51,187 bases of DNA from Halococcus hamelinensis 100A6 (GCF_000336675.1 NZ_AOMB01000033.1:1-51187), one strand, 5' to 3'. Counted from the stretch's first letter, positions 33,568-42,204 are shown. The notes: generated by a model not told the origin, from the sequence alone. Numbers and translations are program-made.

Positions 33568-35084
33568 CCGAGGGCGATCCCGTCCTGATCGGGGTCGATG
33601 CCGGCCTGACCAACGTCACGGTGACGGCGTTCGACGGAACCGGCGACGACCTCGCGACCGCTTCCGAACCGACGCCGACGGTCGAGACGCCGCCCGACCG
33701 GGACGAACAGGACCACGACCGGCTCTGGGAGACCGTCGGCGAGACGGTCGCGGCGGTAATCGAAGCGCTCGAGGTCACGCCGTCGGCGGTCGCCGCGGTC
33801 GGCGTCGCCGGCCACGGCCACGGTCTCTACGGCCTCGACGCGGACGGAACGGCCGTCTGCGGGATCAAGTCGACCGATAGCCGAGCGATCGGAGTCCTCG
33901 AAGAACACCGTTCGGACGTGGCCGACGCGGTCGCCGACCGCCTCGGCTGGCAGCCGTTCGGTGCCGACCCGCTGAGCCTGCTCGTCTGGCTCGCCGAGCA
34001 CGACCCGGCGACGTACGACCGGCTCGATACGGTACTCTTTGCGAAGGACGTGCTCACCCACCGGCTCACCGGCGAGCGGTCGACGGACCCCACGGAGGGG
34101 AGCGTCTTCTACGGCCCCGATGCCGAGTACGACAGGGAGGTCTTCGAGCTGCTCGACATCCCGGCGGCCTTCGAGACACTGCCGCCGGTGACTTCGAGCA
34201 CCGATGCCTGCGGCACGGTGACGAGCGAAGCCGCGGCCCGGACCGGACTCCCCGAGGGAACGCCCGTCGCAACGGGATTCCACGACGTCGCGGCGTGTGC
34301 GCTCGGTGCCGGTCTCACCGCACCCGGCGACGGACTCGCGATCCTCGGCACGTGGGGCCAGAGCGTCGCGGTGCTCGACTCGCCGGCGGACGGGAGCGGC
34401 GGCCTCCCACGGCGCTACCTCGACGGCTGGATCCGGTACAAGGGACTCAGGGCCGGCGCAGCCTGTGTCGAGTGGTTCACCGAGAACTACGGGGCCGACT
34501 GGCATCGGGAGGCCCGCGAACGCGATGTCGACCCACACACGGTATACGAGGAGACGATCGCCGACGTTCCCCCCGGTTCGAACGGGGTCGTCTTCCACCC
34601 GTTCCTCAACGGTTCGACGGACGACCCGACCAGTACGGGCGGGTTCTTCGGGCTCCGGATGGACCACACCGCAGCGCAGATGCTCCGGTCGATCTACGAG
34701 GGGGTCGCGGTCGCCCAGACCGACGCGCTCTCGGAGCTCGCGCCGGAACTCGACTCGATCCGTCTCACGGGTGGCGGTGCGCGGAGCGACGAGTGGGCGC
34801 GGATGTTCGCCGACATCGCCGACCGGCCGGTCACGGTGCCCGCGGAGCGCGAGACCGGGGCGCTCGGGGCGGCGCTGTGCGGTGGCGTCGCCGCCGGCGT
34901 CTACCCCGACGCCGAGCGGGCGGTCGCGCGGACCGTCGAACCGGCCCGCCGGTACGAACCGAACCCGGACGTCGAGGCGACCTATCGAACGCTCGAAACG
35001 GCGTTCTCGCAGGCCGCCGACGGGATGCGCGCGCCGTGGGAAACGCTCAAGTCGCTTAGGGAGATGTCCCAACACGAAGAATGA
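33564..35084 (+). CDS. FGGY-family carbohydrate kinase (xylulokinase/LyxK-like)
   Basis: A 506-residue sugar kinase of the FGGY family. The N-terminal half starts VLIGVDAGLTNVTVTAFD with the phosphate-binding Asp-Gly loop. A substrate block GHGHGLYGLDADG stands near residue 87. The C-terminal half has LGTWGQSVAV and the adenosine-binding LTGGGARSDEWARMFADI. By eye it looks closest to L-xylulokinase (LyxK)-type enzymes, so a pentulose or related ketose is likely, but polyols cannot be excluded. It overlaps both neighbours by ATGA junctions, so kinase, aldolase and dehydrogenase are probably made in fixed ratio. Confidence 0.85.
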   Translation: MTEGDPVLIGVDAGLTNVTVTAFDGTGDDLATASEPTPTVETPPDRDEQDHDRLWETVGETVAAVIEALEVTPSAVAAVGVAGHGHGLYGLDADGTAVCGIKSTDSRAIGVLEEHRSDVADAVADRLGWQPFGADPLSLLVWLAEHDPATYDRLDTVLFAKDVLTHRLTGERSTDPTEGSVFYGPDAEYDREVFELLDIPAAFETLPPVTSSTDACGTVTSEAAARTGLPEGTPVATGFHDVAACALGAGLTAPGDGLAILGTWGQSVAVLDSPADGSGGLPRRYLDGWIRYKGLRAGAACVEWFTENYGADWHREARERDVDPHTVYEETIADVPPGSNGVVFHPFLNGSTDDPTSTGGFFGLRMDHTAAQMLRSIYEGVAVAQTDALSELAPELDSIRLTGGGARSDEWARMFADIADRPVTVPAERETGALGAALCGGVAAGVYPDAERAVARTVEPARRYEPNPDVEATYRTLETAFSQAADGMRAPWETLKSLREMSQHEE

Positions 35085-36112
35085 ACGTGTTGCTCTGCGG
35101 TGACCCACAACAGCCGAGCGAGTACATGTACGAGGCGCTCGGCCATCTCGAGGACCGAGGTCTGACGTTCGAGCGGATGGACTGGATGGGCGAGGCCTCC
35201 CCCGGCGAGTTCCGAAACGTGACGATGGACATGGAGTCGCTCGGCCCCGGGAGCTACGACACCGACGCCATCGCCGAGCGGCTCGACGGTATCGACGCGC
35301 TCGTCGTCCACAAGGCACCGGTCTCCCGCGAACTCATCGAGAGCGGCGAGTCGCTCTCGGTCGTCGGGGCCGCCCGCGGCGGGACGGAGAACGTCGATAT
35401 CGACGCGGCACACGAGAACGATATCACGGTCTTGCACGCGCCCGGCCGTAATCGCGACGCCGTCGCCGACTACGCGGTGTCGATGCTGCTCTCGCGGGTG
35501 CGCGAGATCCCGTTCAACCACGCCGACCTCTCGACTGGCGAGTGGAGCCAGGTGTTCGACCCGGACCGACTCCCCCCGGATATGCGAACCGCGACGGTCG
35601 GGATCGTCGGCTTCGGCCACATCGGCCGTGGCGTCGCCCGTCGGCTGGCGGGCTTCGAGACCGAGTGTCTGGTCTACGACCCGTTCGTCGCGGACGAGGA
35701 GATCCGGGAAGCCGGCTCCGAACCGGCCGACCTGCCGGACCTGCTCGCCGAGGCCGACGCCGTGACCCTCCACGTCCGACTCTCGGAGGATACGGCTGAG
35801 ATGATCGGCGAGGAAGAGTTCGCACGGATGAACTCCGAGGCGTTTCTGGTCAACACCGCGCGGGGCGGGTTGGTCGACGAGGACGCGCTCGTCGACGCCC
35901 TCGCGGCGGACGAGATCGGCGGCGCGGCGCTCGATGTCTTCCAGCAGGAGCCGCTGCCGGACGACCACCCGCTGCTCGACTTCGAGAACGTCGTCCTGAC
36001 GCCACACGTCGCCGGCTCGACCCGCGATGCCGTGCTCGGCGGACCGCGGATCATCGCGACGCAGCTCGCGGCCTACCTCGACGACGAGACGCCCGAGCAC
36101 GTCGTACAGTGA
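35081..36112 (+). CDS. D-isomer-specific 2-hydroxyacid dehydrogenase
   Basis: A 343-residue NAD-dependent dehydrogenase of the D-2-hydroxyacid family, which includes phosphoglycerate dehydrogenase and glyoxylate/hydroxypyruvate reductase. The cofactor loop is GFGHIG (177-182) with an acidic residue at 200 (VYDP) favouring NAD(H). The catalytic triad is Arg261 (NTARGG), Glu290 (FQQEP) and His309 (LTPHVAGS). The family's C-terminal regulatory ACT domain is absent. It is last in the aldolase-kinase operon (ATGA overlap). It could oxidise a sugar acid, or reduce the C2 or C3 acid left after aldol cleavage. Confidence 0.86.
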   Translation: MNVLLCGDPQQPSEYMYEALGHLEDRGLTFERMDWMGEASPGEFRNVTMDMESLGPGSYDTDAIAERLDGIDALVVHKAPVSRELIESGESLSVVGAARGGTENVDIDAAHENDITVLHAPGRNRDAVADYAVSMLLSRVREIPFNHADLSTGEWSQVFDPDRLPPDMRTATVGIVGFGHIGRGVARRLAGFETECLVYDPFVADEEIREAGSEPADLPDLLAEADAVTLHVRLSEDTAEMIGEEEFARMNSEAFLVNTARGGLVDEDALVDALAADEIGGAALDVFQQEPLPDDHPLLDFENVVLTPHVAGSTRDAVLGGPRIIATQLAAYLDDETPEHVVQ

Positions 36113-36279
36113 ACTGACCGGTGTCGCGGCGACCTAACGGCTCGTCGTTCTCCGCGAATATCGGCTACCAGCGGCTGACTGTCGCCGAGAAGAGCCCCCG
36201 GTGCTGCTGACGACCGGGTTCGCCTCTCCGTGGGGTCGAGAACCCACCCACGACGGGCTGAACGGCCCGACTGCGTTTC

Positions 36280-37176
36280 TCAGTCGACCCTCGCCTCGTC
36301 GCCCGCGAGGTCCTCGATTATCTGCATAACTCCTGAATTATCGTCGCGGCCGCGGCCGGTGGTCTCCATCGCCTTGTAGAGTTCGTGGGCCACCGAGGTC
36401 TGGGGCATCGGCGAACCGAACGCCTCGCCGGCGTCGGTGGCGATGCGAAGGTCCTTGTACTGATAGGAGGCGAAGAAGCCGGGGTCGAACTGTCCCTGAA
36501 TCATGTTCGGTGCGCGGTTGTCGAGCGTCCAGCAGCCCGCCGCGCCGCCCGAGATCGCCTCGACGACCGCTTCGAGGTCCGCACCCGCCTGGTGGGCGAA
36601 GACCAGCGCCTCGCTCACCCCGACCATCTGGGCGGCGACCACGATCTGATTGCAGGCTTTCGTCGTCTGGCCCGCGCCGTTCGGCCCACAGTGGGTCACG
36701 GTGCTGCCCATCACCTCGAAGAGCTCCCGACAGTCCTCGAAGACCGATTCGTCCCCGCCGACCATGATCGAGAGCGTGCCCTCGATCGCGCCCTCCTCGC
36801 CACCGGAGATAGGCGCGTCGAGCATCGCGGCTCCCCGCTCGGCGATCGCCTCGGCGAGGTCCTCGGTGACCGTCGGGGAGATGGTCGACATGTCCACGAC
36901 GACCATCCCCTCTTCCAGCCCGTCGAGCACGCCCTCGTCCCCACGGACGATCTCCTCGACGACCGGCGAGTCGGGGAGACAGGTGATCACGACGTCCGAG
37001 CGCTCGGCGACCTCTTTGGGTGAGGTCGCCCCCTCACCGCCGGAGGCTTCGAGCTCCTCGACCGACTCGTCGGAGCGGTTGTGCCCGACGACGTCGTAGC
37101 CCGCGTCGAGGAGGTTCTCCGCCATCGGTCCGCCCATGATGCCGAGTCCGACGAATCCGACCGTTTCGGTGGCCAT
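36280..37176 (-). CDS. garR: 2-hydroxy-3-oxopropionate (tartronate semialdehyde) reductase-like beta-hydroxyacid dehydrogenase
   Basis: A 298-residue enzyme of the 3-hydroxyisobutyrate dehydrogenase family. The dinucleotide loop is GFVGLGIMGGPMAENL. The substrate motif DAPISGGEEGAIEGTLSIMVGG follows. The catalytic lysine is Lys173 in GAGQTTKACNQI. The set of motifs fits GarR, which reduces tartronate semialdehyde to D-glycerate, but 3-hydroxyisobutyrate or succinic semialdehyde activity is possible. ATG 37176 is chosen because it starts nine residues before the loop. It faces the aldolase operon and may belong to the same pathway. Confidence 0.85.
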   Translation of the reverse strand: MATETVGFVGLGIMGGPMAENLLDAGYDVVGHNRSDESVEELEASGGEGATSPKEVAERSDVVITCLPDSPVVEEIVRGDEGVLDGLEEGMVVVDMSTISPTVTEDLAEAIAERGAAMLDAPISGGEEGAIEGTLSIMVGGDESVFEDCRELFEVMGSTVTHCGPNGAGQTTKACNQIVVAAQMVGVSEALVFAHQAGADLEAVVEAISGGAAGCWTLDNRAPNMIQGQFDPGFFASYQYKDLRIATDAGEAFGSPMPQTSVAHELYKAMETTGRGRDDNSGVMQIIEDLAGDEARVD

Positions 37177-37341
37177 GTCACCCGAATCTCGGGCAGGGGT
37201 CAAAACGATGGCGGAGGCGGGGGTCGGAACGATAGCAGAAGTCGAGTACTCAGGTCGCTCCTGATCACGGAGACGAGGCTCGACCACTCTATCGATCGTA
37301 GGGTGTATCTCTACCTACACCGCCGAGTGCTATTTCACAGT

Positions 37342-37734
37342 TCAGTAATCGTCTACTTCGATGATCTCCTTCGTCTCTTTGTGAGTTAGGTCACCATCTC
37401 CAGAGACGACGGAAGCAGAGAGTTCACGTCCTACTGCAGCGACGAGAGCATCAACCGCTGTGAGATTCGGTCCCAGGGGACCGATCTCGTCAGCGACCTC
37501 CGCCGCGATGACGGCTGTCCGTTGGGAAACTTCGACGATCTCGCCCCACGCAAGCTCTTGGCGTGCTTTCGAGATGTTCGTCTCAGCGTTACTATGCACA
37601 GTGCCAAGCAGGTATTCTGTCTAGACTGGTGCTGGAATGATGAACACCTCTTCTTCGTGCTCTTCGAGATACTCCCCAGTTGCATCGACCCCATCCCCGT
37701 AGTCGATCAGAAACGAGGTGTCGAGAACCTTCAT
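37342..37734 (-). pseudogene. vapC: VapC-type PIN toxin interrupted by an in-frame TAG
   Basis: Read on the reverse strand from ATG 37734, the frame gives MKVLDTSFLIDYGDGVDATG and on through 37 codons, then TAG (37623-37621). It then continues in the same frame with TEYLLGTVHSNAETN... to a natural stop at 37342. With that codon read through, the protein has about 130 residues and all four PIN acidic positions (LDTS, TEYLLG, AVDALV, SGDGDL). A single-base change from a Tyr codon would explain the TAG. The toxin, an RNase acting on tRNA or rRNA in this family, is therefore probably dead. A later ATG at 37599 could make a fragment without the first acidic residue. The ATG overlaps the antitoxin stop. 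Confidence 0.8.
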
Positions 37735-37982
37735 TCGATATCGCGACTCTCGGCGATACGCTCGATGCGTTCGGCCGACTCTCGCTTTCCCCGATCGCGT
37801 ACCTCCTGAATGCGCTCCCCTCTATCCGTTCCTTCGAAGGCCCCAAATCCCGCAAAGAGGTCCCGGTCCTCGGTCAGTAGTCGCTCGAGTACGTCGTTGA
37901 ACGATTCGCCCTCTCGCCGCCGGTTCTCCAATTCGGTTTTCACGACCGAACTGACCCTGATCTGTTCGTCGGCGGTGCTCAT
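37731..37982 (-). CDS. vapB: VapB-type antitoxin
   Basis: An 83-residue protein with an N-terminal DNA-binding and dimerisation part (STADEQIRVSSVVKTELENRRREGESFNDVLERLL), typical of AbrB- or RHH-type haloarchaeal VapB antitoxins. A charged, flexible C-terminal half (GTDRGERIQEVRDRGKRESAERIERI) follows, which would wrap around the toxin. The frame is intact. Its stop overlaps the toxin ATG (ATGA). ATG 37982 is preferred; the longer frame upstream has unrelated composition. It may still repress its own promoter although the toxin is broken. Confidence 0.8.
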   Translation of the reverse strand: MSTADEQIRVSSVVKTELENRRREGESFNDVLERLLTEDRDLFAGFGAFEGTDRGERIQEVRDRGKRESAERIERIAESRDIE

Positions 37983-38128
37983 ATCGCGTTGACATTCGTG
38001 TCGACGCGACTTGTCCCTTTGGCTGAGAGGAACTCTACCGTCCGGACTGACTTCGTACGGACGACAACAGGTCAGTGATACTCTCTGTATGAGCACCTAG
38101 AAAGGCTGGATACGACGAACGACGAGAG

Positions 38129-38287
38129 CTAATTCCGGCGTTTCGATTTCGCCTCGCGGACGTCGCTACCGTCCCGGAGCATATCAGGACAATCAGGGCA
38201 GACCCGAACGGTATCCATCCCAGTCGGTGCGAACACGCGAACGTACTGCTGAGTGACGAACGCATCGCAGTTGTCGCAATTCGGCAT
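38129..38287 (-). CDS. 52-residue zinc-ribbon protein
   Basis: A very short gene encoding MPNCDNCDAFVTQQYVRVFA and a second CxxC (VCPDCPD, about residues 29-35), so one four-cysteine zinc ribbon. A basic tail (REAKSKRRN) ends it. The pattern (MPxCxxC, QYVRVFAP) is like small zinc proteins found across haloarchaea, whose role is unknown. It may bind RNA or a transcription complex. It lies upstream of the VapBC remnant on the same strand. Confidence 0.75.
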   Translation of the reverse strand: MPNCDNCDAFVTQQYVRVFAPTGMDTVRVCPDCPDMLRDGSDVREAKSKRRN

Positions 38288-38419
38288 ACCCAGTGGTGGC
38301 TCGTTCGTCTTACTTGACGGTATCGGGTTCGAGTAGGATAACGACTATCGCTCGGGTATCACGTCGTGTGTTGTGGCGTGCTGGGTGGGTGTACGGGTGG
38401 AAGATCCGAGTCGAACGGG

Positions 38420-39547
38420 TTAGAACCGATCGATGCCGAACGGTTCGAGCACGTCCGGGTCGTCGCCGCACACCGCGCCCGCGACGAGTTTTCCCGAGTA
38501 CGGTCCGAGCTGGAGACCCGACGGTCCGTGGCCGGTCGCGACGAACGCCCCCTCGACATCCGGCACCGCGCCGAGCACCGGTAGCCCGTCGGCCGAAACC
38601 GGGCGAAGACCGACCCGCACCTCCCGGACGGACGCCTCGGCGAGCCCCGGCGCGACCCGCGTCGCCTCGTCGAGCACTTCCTGGAGCCCCGCGACAGTGC
38701 TGTGGGGCGCGAACCCCGTCCCGGTCTCGCGGGTCGCGCCGACCGCGACCCGGCCGTCGTCCCACGAGACGAGGTAGTGGCCGCGAAACGGGCTAACGAT
38801 CGGCCAGTCGGTCGTGTCCGCATCGACGTCGAGGTGGACGATCTGACCGCGCTGGGGTTCGATCGGGATCGAGACCCCCAGTTGGTCGCCGAACGACGCC
38901 GACCACGCGCCGCCGGCGACCACGACCCGCTCCGTCTCGATCCGGTCGCCGTCGACGACGACCGCCTCGATCGAGCCCCCATCCACGACGAGCCGTTCCG
39001 CGTTCGCGTCCTTCATTTCGAGGCCACGGGCCTCGCTCGCCCGTCGGAGCGCACCCTCGAACCGCCGTCCGTCGACCCGCGCGGCGTCGTCGTAGCGAAA
39101 CGCGCGCCGGACATCGGCCAGCGGGGGAAACGCCGTCCGGGCTTCCTCGGTCGTGAGTTCGGCCAGCGATCCCTCCCTCGGCGGGCCGGCCGCCGCCTCC
39201 CGTTCGCGAACCTCGGCGAGGGTCTCGTCGGACCTGTCGGCCTCGGTCTCGTCGATCGCGACCCGGAGGAGGTCGCGCTCAGCGTAGCCGTGCGGACCGT
39301 CTTGGTCGATTTCGAGCGCCGCCACGAGGTCGTCGTAGTAGGCCACCGCCTCGGCGGCGAACCCGAACCACGGCTCGCCGCGCGAACTCGTCGCCGCCGA
39401 GAGGATCCCCGCACCGGCGTCGGTCGCCCGGCCCTCGTCCCGACGGTCGACGAGCAGCGTTTCGACCCCATCCTGGGCGAGATGGTACGCCGTCGAGGAG
39501 CCGACGATGCCCCCGCCGACCACCACCGCTTCGTAGCGCTCGTGCAT
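38420..39547 (-). CDS. FAD-dependent oxidoreductase of the D-amino acid/glycine oxidase (DAO) family
   Basis: A 375-residue flavoenzyme. It begins YEAVVVGGGIVGSSTAYHLAQ, the ADP-binding loop of FAD, with LLVDRRD as the ribose-binding strand end. Later come VVVAGGAWSASFGDQLG, IPIEPQRGQIVHLDVD and the C-terminal VRVGLRPVSADGLPVLGAV followed by ATGHGPSGLQLGPYSGKLVA, all typical of the DAO family (sarcosine oxidase, glycine oxidase, D-amino acid dehydrogenase). The substrate is likely an amino acid or N-methyl amino acid. The ATG at 39547 places the FAD loop at the usual position. It is divergent from the formate dehydrogenase operon. Confidence 0.86.
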   Translation of the reverse strand: MHERYEAVVVGGGIVGSSTAYHLAQDGVETLLVDRRDEGRATDAGAGILSAATSSRGEPWFGFAAEAVAYYDDLVAALEIDQDGPHGYAERDLLRVAIDETEADRSDETLAEVREREAAAGPPREGSLAELTTEEARTAFPPLADVRRAFRYDDAARVDGRRFEGALRRASEARGLEMKDANAERLVVDGGSIEAVVVDGDRIETERVVVAGGAWSASFGDQLGVSIPIEPQRGQIVHLDVDADTTDWPIVSPFRGHYLVSWDDGRVAVGATRETGTGFAPHSTVAGLQEVLDEATRVAPGLAEASVREVRVGLRPVSADGLPVLGAVPDVEGAFVATGHGPSGLQLGPYSGKLVAGAVCGDDPDVLEPFGIDRF

Positions 39548-39658
39548 ACTCCAGGGGTGTGTGGTCGCCGACTCAACGTATCGATCCCGGCGGCTGCTGC
39601 CGGTTTTCGCCCGGTCGAGCGGTCTAGATCTCCTGGCCCGAGGTTTGCAGGCGATACA

Positions 39659-39665
39659 TCTATAG
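39659..39665 (+). promoter_or_regulatory. TATA box of the formate dehydrogenase operon
   Basis: TCTATAG, within CATCTATAGGCG, lies 21-27 bases before ATG 39686. A leaderless transcript is therefore likely. Confidence 0.6.
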
Positions 39666-39685
39666 GCGGCGAGGGACTCCCTACC

Positions 39686-41218
39686 ATGATGGTTGATGAT
39701 GGTGTCTGCGGGCGGGATCCCGCCGTTCGCGTCGCCGGGGCGGGGAACGACTCGCGGAGCGACGAACTCCTCGCCGCCGGACGCGACCCCGAGACGGGCG
39801 TCGCGGTAGCGGCGGTGGGGTCGACCGGGATCGCCGGTCTCGAACCGCTCATGCTGGCGACGCTCGACGGCGAGACCGCCTTCTTCTCCGAGATGGATAC
39901 CGACGGCGTTCGAGCACTCGTCGAGGCGCTCGACGAGGGCACGCTGCCGACCGACGACGCGATGGCGGTCGTCGAACACGAGCCCGAGACGGCGTCGCTG
40001 CCGCTCCCCGACGAGGGACCGCTCGGGGTCGGCGAGCGGGCCGTGCTAGCGGGCTGTGGCTGGACGGTGCCGACGAGCACTGCCGACTACCGCGACGGGG
40101 AGTTCCTCGCGTCCGAAACGACCGCCGACGTAATGGGGCAGCTCCGAGAGGAAGGGCTGCGCGGGCGCGGGCGCGGCGACGTCGCCACCGATACGCCGGT
40201 CGTCGAGGAGTGGGAGACCGTGGCCGAAGCCGACGGCGACGCGGTGGTGGTCGTGAACGCCAACGAGGCCGACACCGACGCCGAGGCGGACCGCCTCCTG
40301 CTCGAAAGTGCCCCGTTCTCCGTGCTCGACCCGGCGTTCGCCGCCGCCCGCGCGGTGGACGCCACCGACCTCGTGATATACGTCAACGAATCCGAGCGTC
40401 TGGCCCGCGAGCGGGCGAAGACGGCGGCGCAAACCCTCGACGAGGCCGTCGACAGGCTTTCGACGCGGATCGTCGCCGGCCCGGACGAGTACAAAGCCGG
40501 CGAACCCACGGTCGCCCTCGAAGCCATCGAGGGCAACCACCGGCTCGAATCCCGGCGCACTCCACCCGGCCCCAGTGAGTACGGCGTCGACGGTCGTCCA
40601 ACGCTGGTCCACACGCCGCGGACGTTCGCCCAAGTCGGGCGCGTTCTCGCTGGCGACGACCTGGGTGGCGTGGCCTCGGACCCCGGAACGCGACTGATCA
40701 CGGTCACGGGCGACGTCACGTCCCCGGCGACGGTGGAACTCTCGACGGACGACGGCCTCGACTCGGCCCTGTCGGCCGTCGAGGCGGGTGGACGAAGTCT
40801 GGCCTGCGTCGGCGGGGTCTTCGGCGGGCTGACGCGCACGCTCGACGTGCCCGCGAACGCGTCCGGGCTGACCGGCGCACAGCTCGGCACCAACGGCGTG
40901 GTCGAACTCCTCGGCGAGTCGACCTGCCCGGTGGCGTTCGCGGGCGAACGCGCGAGGTTCGCGAAGGAGGAGAACTGCGGGCGGTGCGTCCCCGGCCGCG
41001 AGGGCTCGAACCAGCTTGTGAACCTCCTCCGGGACGTCTACGAGGGCGAGTACAAGGAGGGGATGCTCCGCGAACTCGCCCGGGTGATGCGCGAGACCAG
41101 CACCTGTGAACTCGGGCGCGACGCACCCCGACCCGTGACGACCGCGATGGACGGCTTCGGTGCGGAGTTCGCCGCCCACGCCGAGGGCCGCTGTCCGACC
41201 GGAGCCTGTGACCGATGA
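39686..41218 (+). CDS. NuoF-like subunit of formate dehydrogenase, with degenerate cofactor motifs
   Basis: A 510-residue homologue of the NADH-oxidising NuoF/HoxF subunit. The layout is kept: an N-terminal extension, the NADH/FMN domain (about 150-300), the SLBB region, and the C-terminal Fe-S domain. The key motifs are eroded. The Gly-rich GLRGRGGAGFPTG region reads GLRGRGRGDVATD (157-169). The FMN loop reads NANEADTD (191-198). The cluster motif CGxCxPC reads CGRCVPGR, so Cys431 and Cys434 stay but the third Cys is Gly437; the fourth, Cys474, is present. It ends with an extra CPTGAC pair. It likely passes electrons or serves as a scaffold in a formate dehydrogenase. ATG 39686 is supported by the TATA box. 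Confidence 0.82.
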   Translation: MMVDDGVCGRDPAVRVAGAGNDSRSDELLAAGRDPETGVAVAAVGSTGIAGLEPLMLATLDGETAFFSEMDTDGVRALVEALDEGTLPTDDAMAVVEHEPETASLPLPDEGPLGVGERAVLAGCGWTVPTSTADYRDGEFLASETTADVMGQLREEGLRGRGRGDVATDTPVVEEWETVAEADGDAVVVVNANEADTDAEADRLLLESAPFSVLDPAFAAARAVDATDLVIYVNESERLARERAKTAAQTLDEAVDRLSTRIVAGPDEYKAGEPTVALEAIEGNHRLESRRTPPGPSEYGVDGRPTLVHTPRTFAQVGRVLAGDDLGGVASDPGTRLITVTGDVTSPATVELSTDDGLDSALSAVEAGGRSLACVGGVFGGLTRTLDVPANASGLTGAQLGTNGVVELLGESTCPVAFAGERARFAKEENCGRCVPGREGSNQLVNLLRDVYEGEYKEGMLRELARVMRETSTCELGRDAPRPVTTAMDGFGAEFAAHAEGRCPTGACDR

Positions 41219-41277
41219 CGAGCGACCACGCGACCGACGAGCCGTTCGATGCGACCGACGACGAGGACCTATCATGA
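41215..41277 (+). CDS. Possible 20-residue linker peptide between the first two formate dehydrogenase genes
   Basis: A short acidic frame (MTSDHATDEPFDATDDEDLS). Its ATG overlaps the stop of the NuoF-like gene and its TGA overlaps the ATG of the next gene, so there is an ATGA junction at both ends. The acidic composition is like the haloarchaeal proteome. It may couple translation between the neighbours; it could also be a remnant or chance. Confidence 0.4.
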   Translation: MTSDHATDEPFDATDDEDLS

Positions 41278-42203
41278 GTACGGACCCGATCTGGGAGAAC
41301 TCCCACACGACCGGACCCGACGTACCGTTCACCGAGGACATCGCCCCGGGAACCGCGAACGACCCCGCGGCAGGCGCGACCGAGGCGGCGACGGTGACCG
41401 TCGACGGCGAGCCCGTCGCGGTCGAGGAAGGGGAAACCCTGCTCGACGCGTGCGAACGCGTCGAGACCGAGGGCGAGGTGCTCGCGCTCTGTTCGTACGA
41501 CGAGGAGGAGAAGATCGGCCCGCGGAGCGAGTGTCGAACCTGTATGGTCGACACCGAGGAGCACGGCGTCGTGCCCTCGTGTAGCTTCCCGCCGGAGGAG
41601 GGCATGACCGTCACCACCGACACCGCCGCGGCGAGCGAGGCGCGCGACGTCAACCTCGACCTCCTGCTCTCGAATCACAACCTGCTGTGTACGACCTGCG
41701 GCCAGAACGGCCGGTGTGACCTCCAGGACGTCTCGATCCAGAACGAGGTCGAGGAGCCCAGGTACGGCGTGATGCACGACCGGAGCGAACTCGTGCCGCT
41801 CGACGATTCCTCGCCGTTCATCCAGATCGACCGGAACAAGTGTATCCTCTGTAACCGCTGTGTCGAGGCCTGCAACGACGTCCAGGTCGAGGGCGTCCTC
41901 CGGATGGAGGGCTCGGGCGAGGACACCCGTATCGGCTTCCAGAACGGCGCGGAGACGATGATGGAGTCGACCTGCGTCTCCTGTGGTCACTGCGCGACGG
42001 TGTGCCCGACGGGCGCGCTGGTCGAACAGGGGCTCGTGGACTCGACGACGCTTCCAGTCCCCGGTTTCACCCACAAGAACTCCGCCGAGGAGATCATCGG
42101 CGAGGACTACGAACACCAGCCGGGCCAGATGACGCCGATGAAACGCCGGGAGGACACCGAGAACGAGCCGGCGGCCACCTTCGAGTCCGTGGGGGACGAC
42201 TGA
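41274..42203 (+). CDS. Formate dehydrogenase iron-sulfur subunit (NuoG N-terminal-like ferredoxin domains)
   Basis: A 309-residue electron-transfer subunit. Residues about 45-120 form a [2Fe-2S] domain (LCSYDEEEKIGPRSECRTCMVD, then PSC). Then comes the His/Cys motif HNLLCTTCGQNGRCDLQD for an N5-like [4Fe-4S] cluster. Two more [4Fe-4S] motifs follow: KCILCNRCVEACNDVQ and STCVSCGHCATVCPTGAL. This is the N-terminal module of NuoG/FdhA-type proteins, here a separate polypeptide that wires the catalytic subunit to the NuoF-like subunit. Its start lies in an ATGA overlap with the small linker frame. The catalytic gene begins one base after its stop. Confidence 0.88.
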   Translation: MSTDPIWENSHTTGPDVPFTEDIAPGTANDPAAGATEAATVTVDGEPVAVEEGETLLDACERVETEGEVLALCSYDEEEKIGPRSECRTCMVDTEEHGVVPSCSFPPEEGMTVTTDTAAASEARDVNLDLLLSNHNLLCTTCGQNGRCDLQDVSIQNEVEEPRYGVMHDRSELVPLDDSSPFIQIDRNKCILCNRCVEACNDVQVEGVLRMEGSGEDTRIGFQNGAETMMESTCVSCGHCATVCPTGALVEQGLVDSTTLPVPGFTHKNSAEEIIGEDYEHQPGQMTPMKRREDTENEPAATFESVGDD

Positions 42204-42204
42204 G

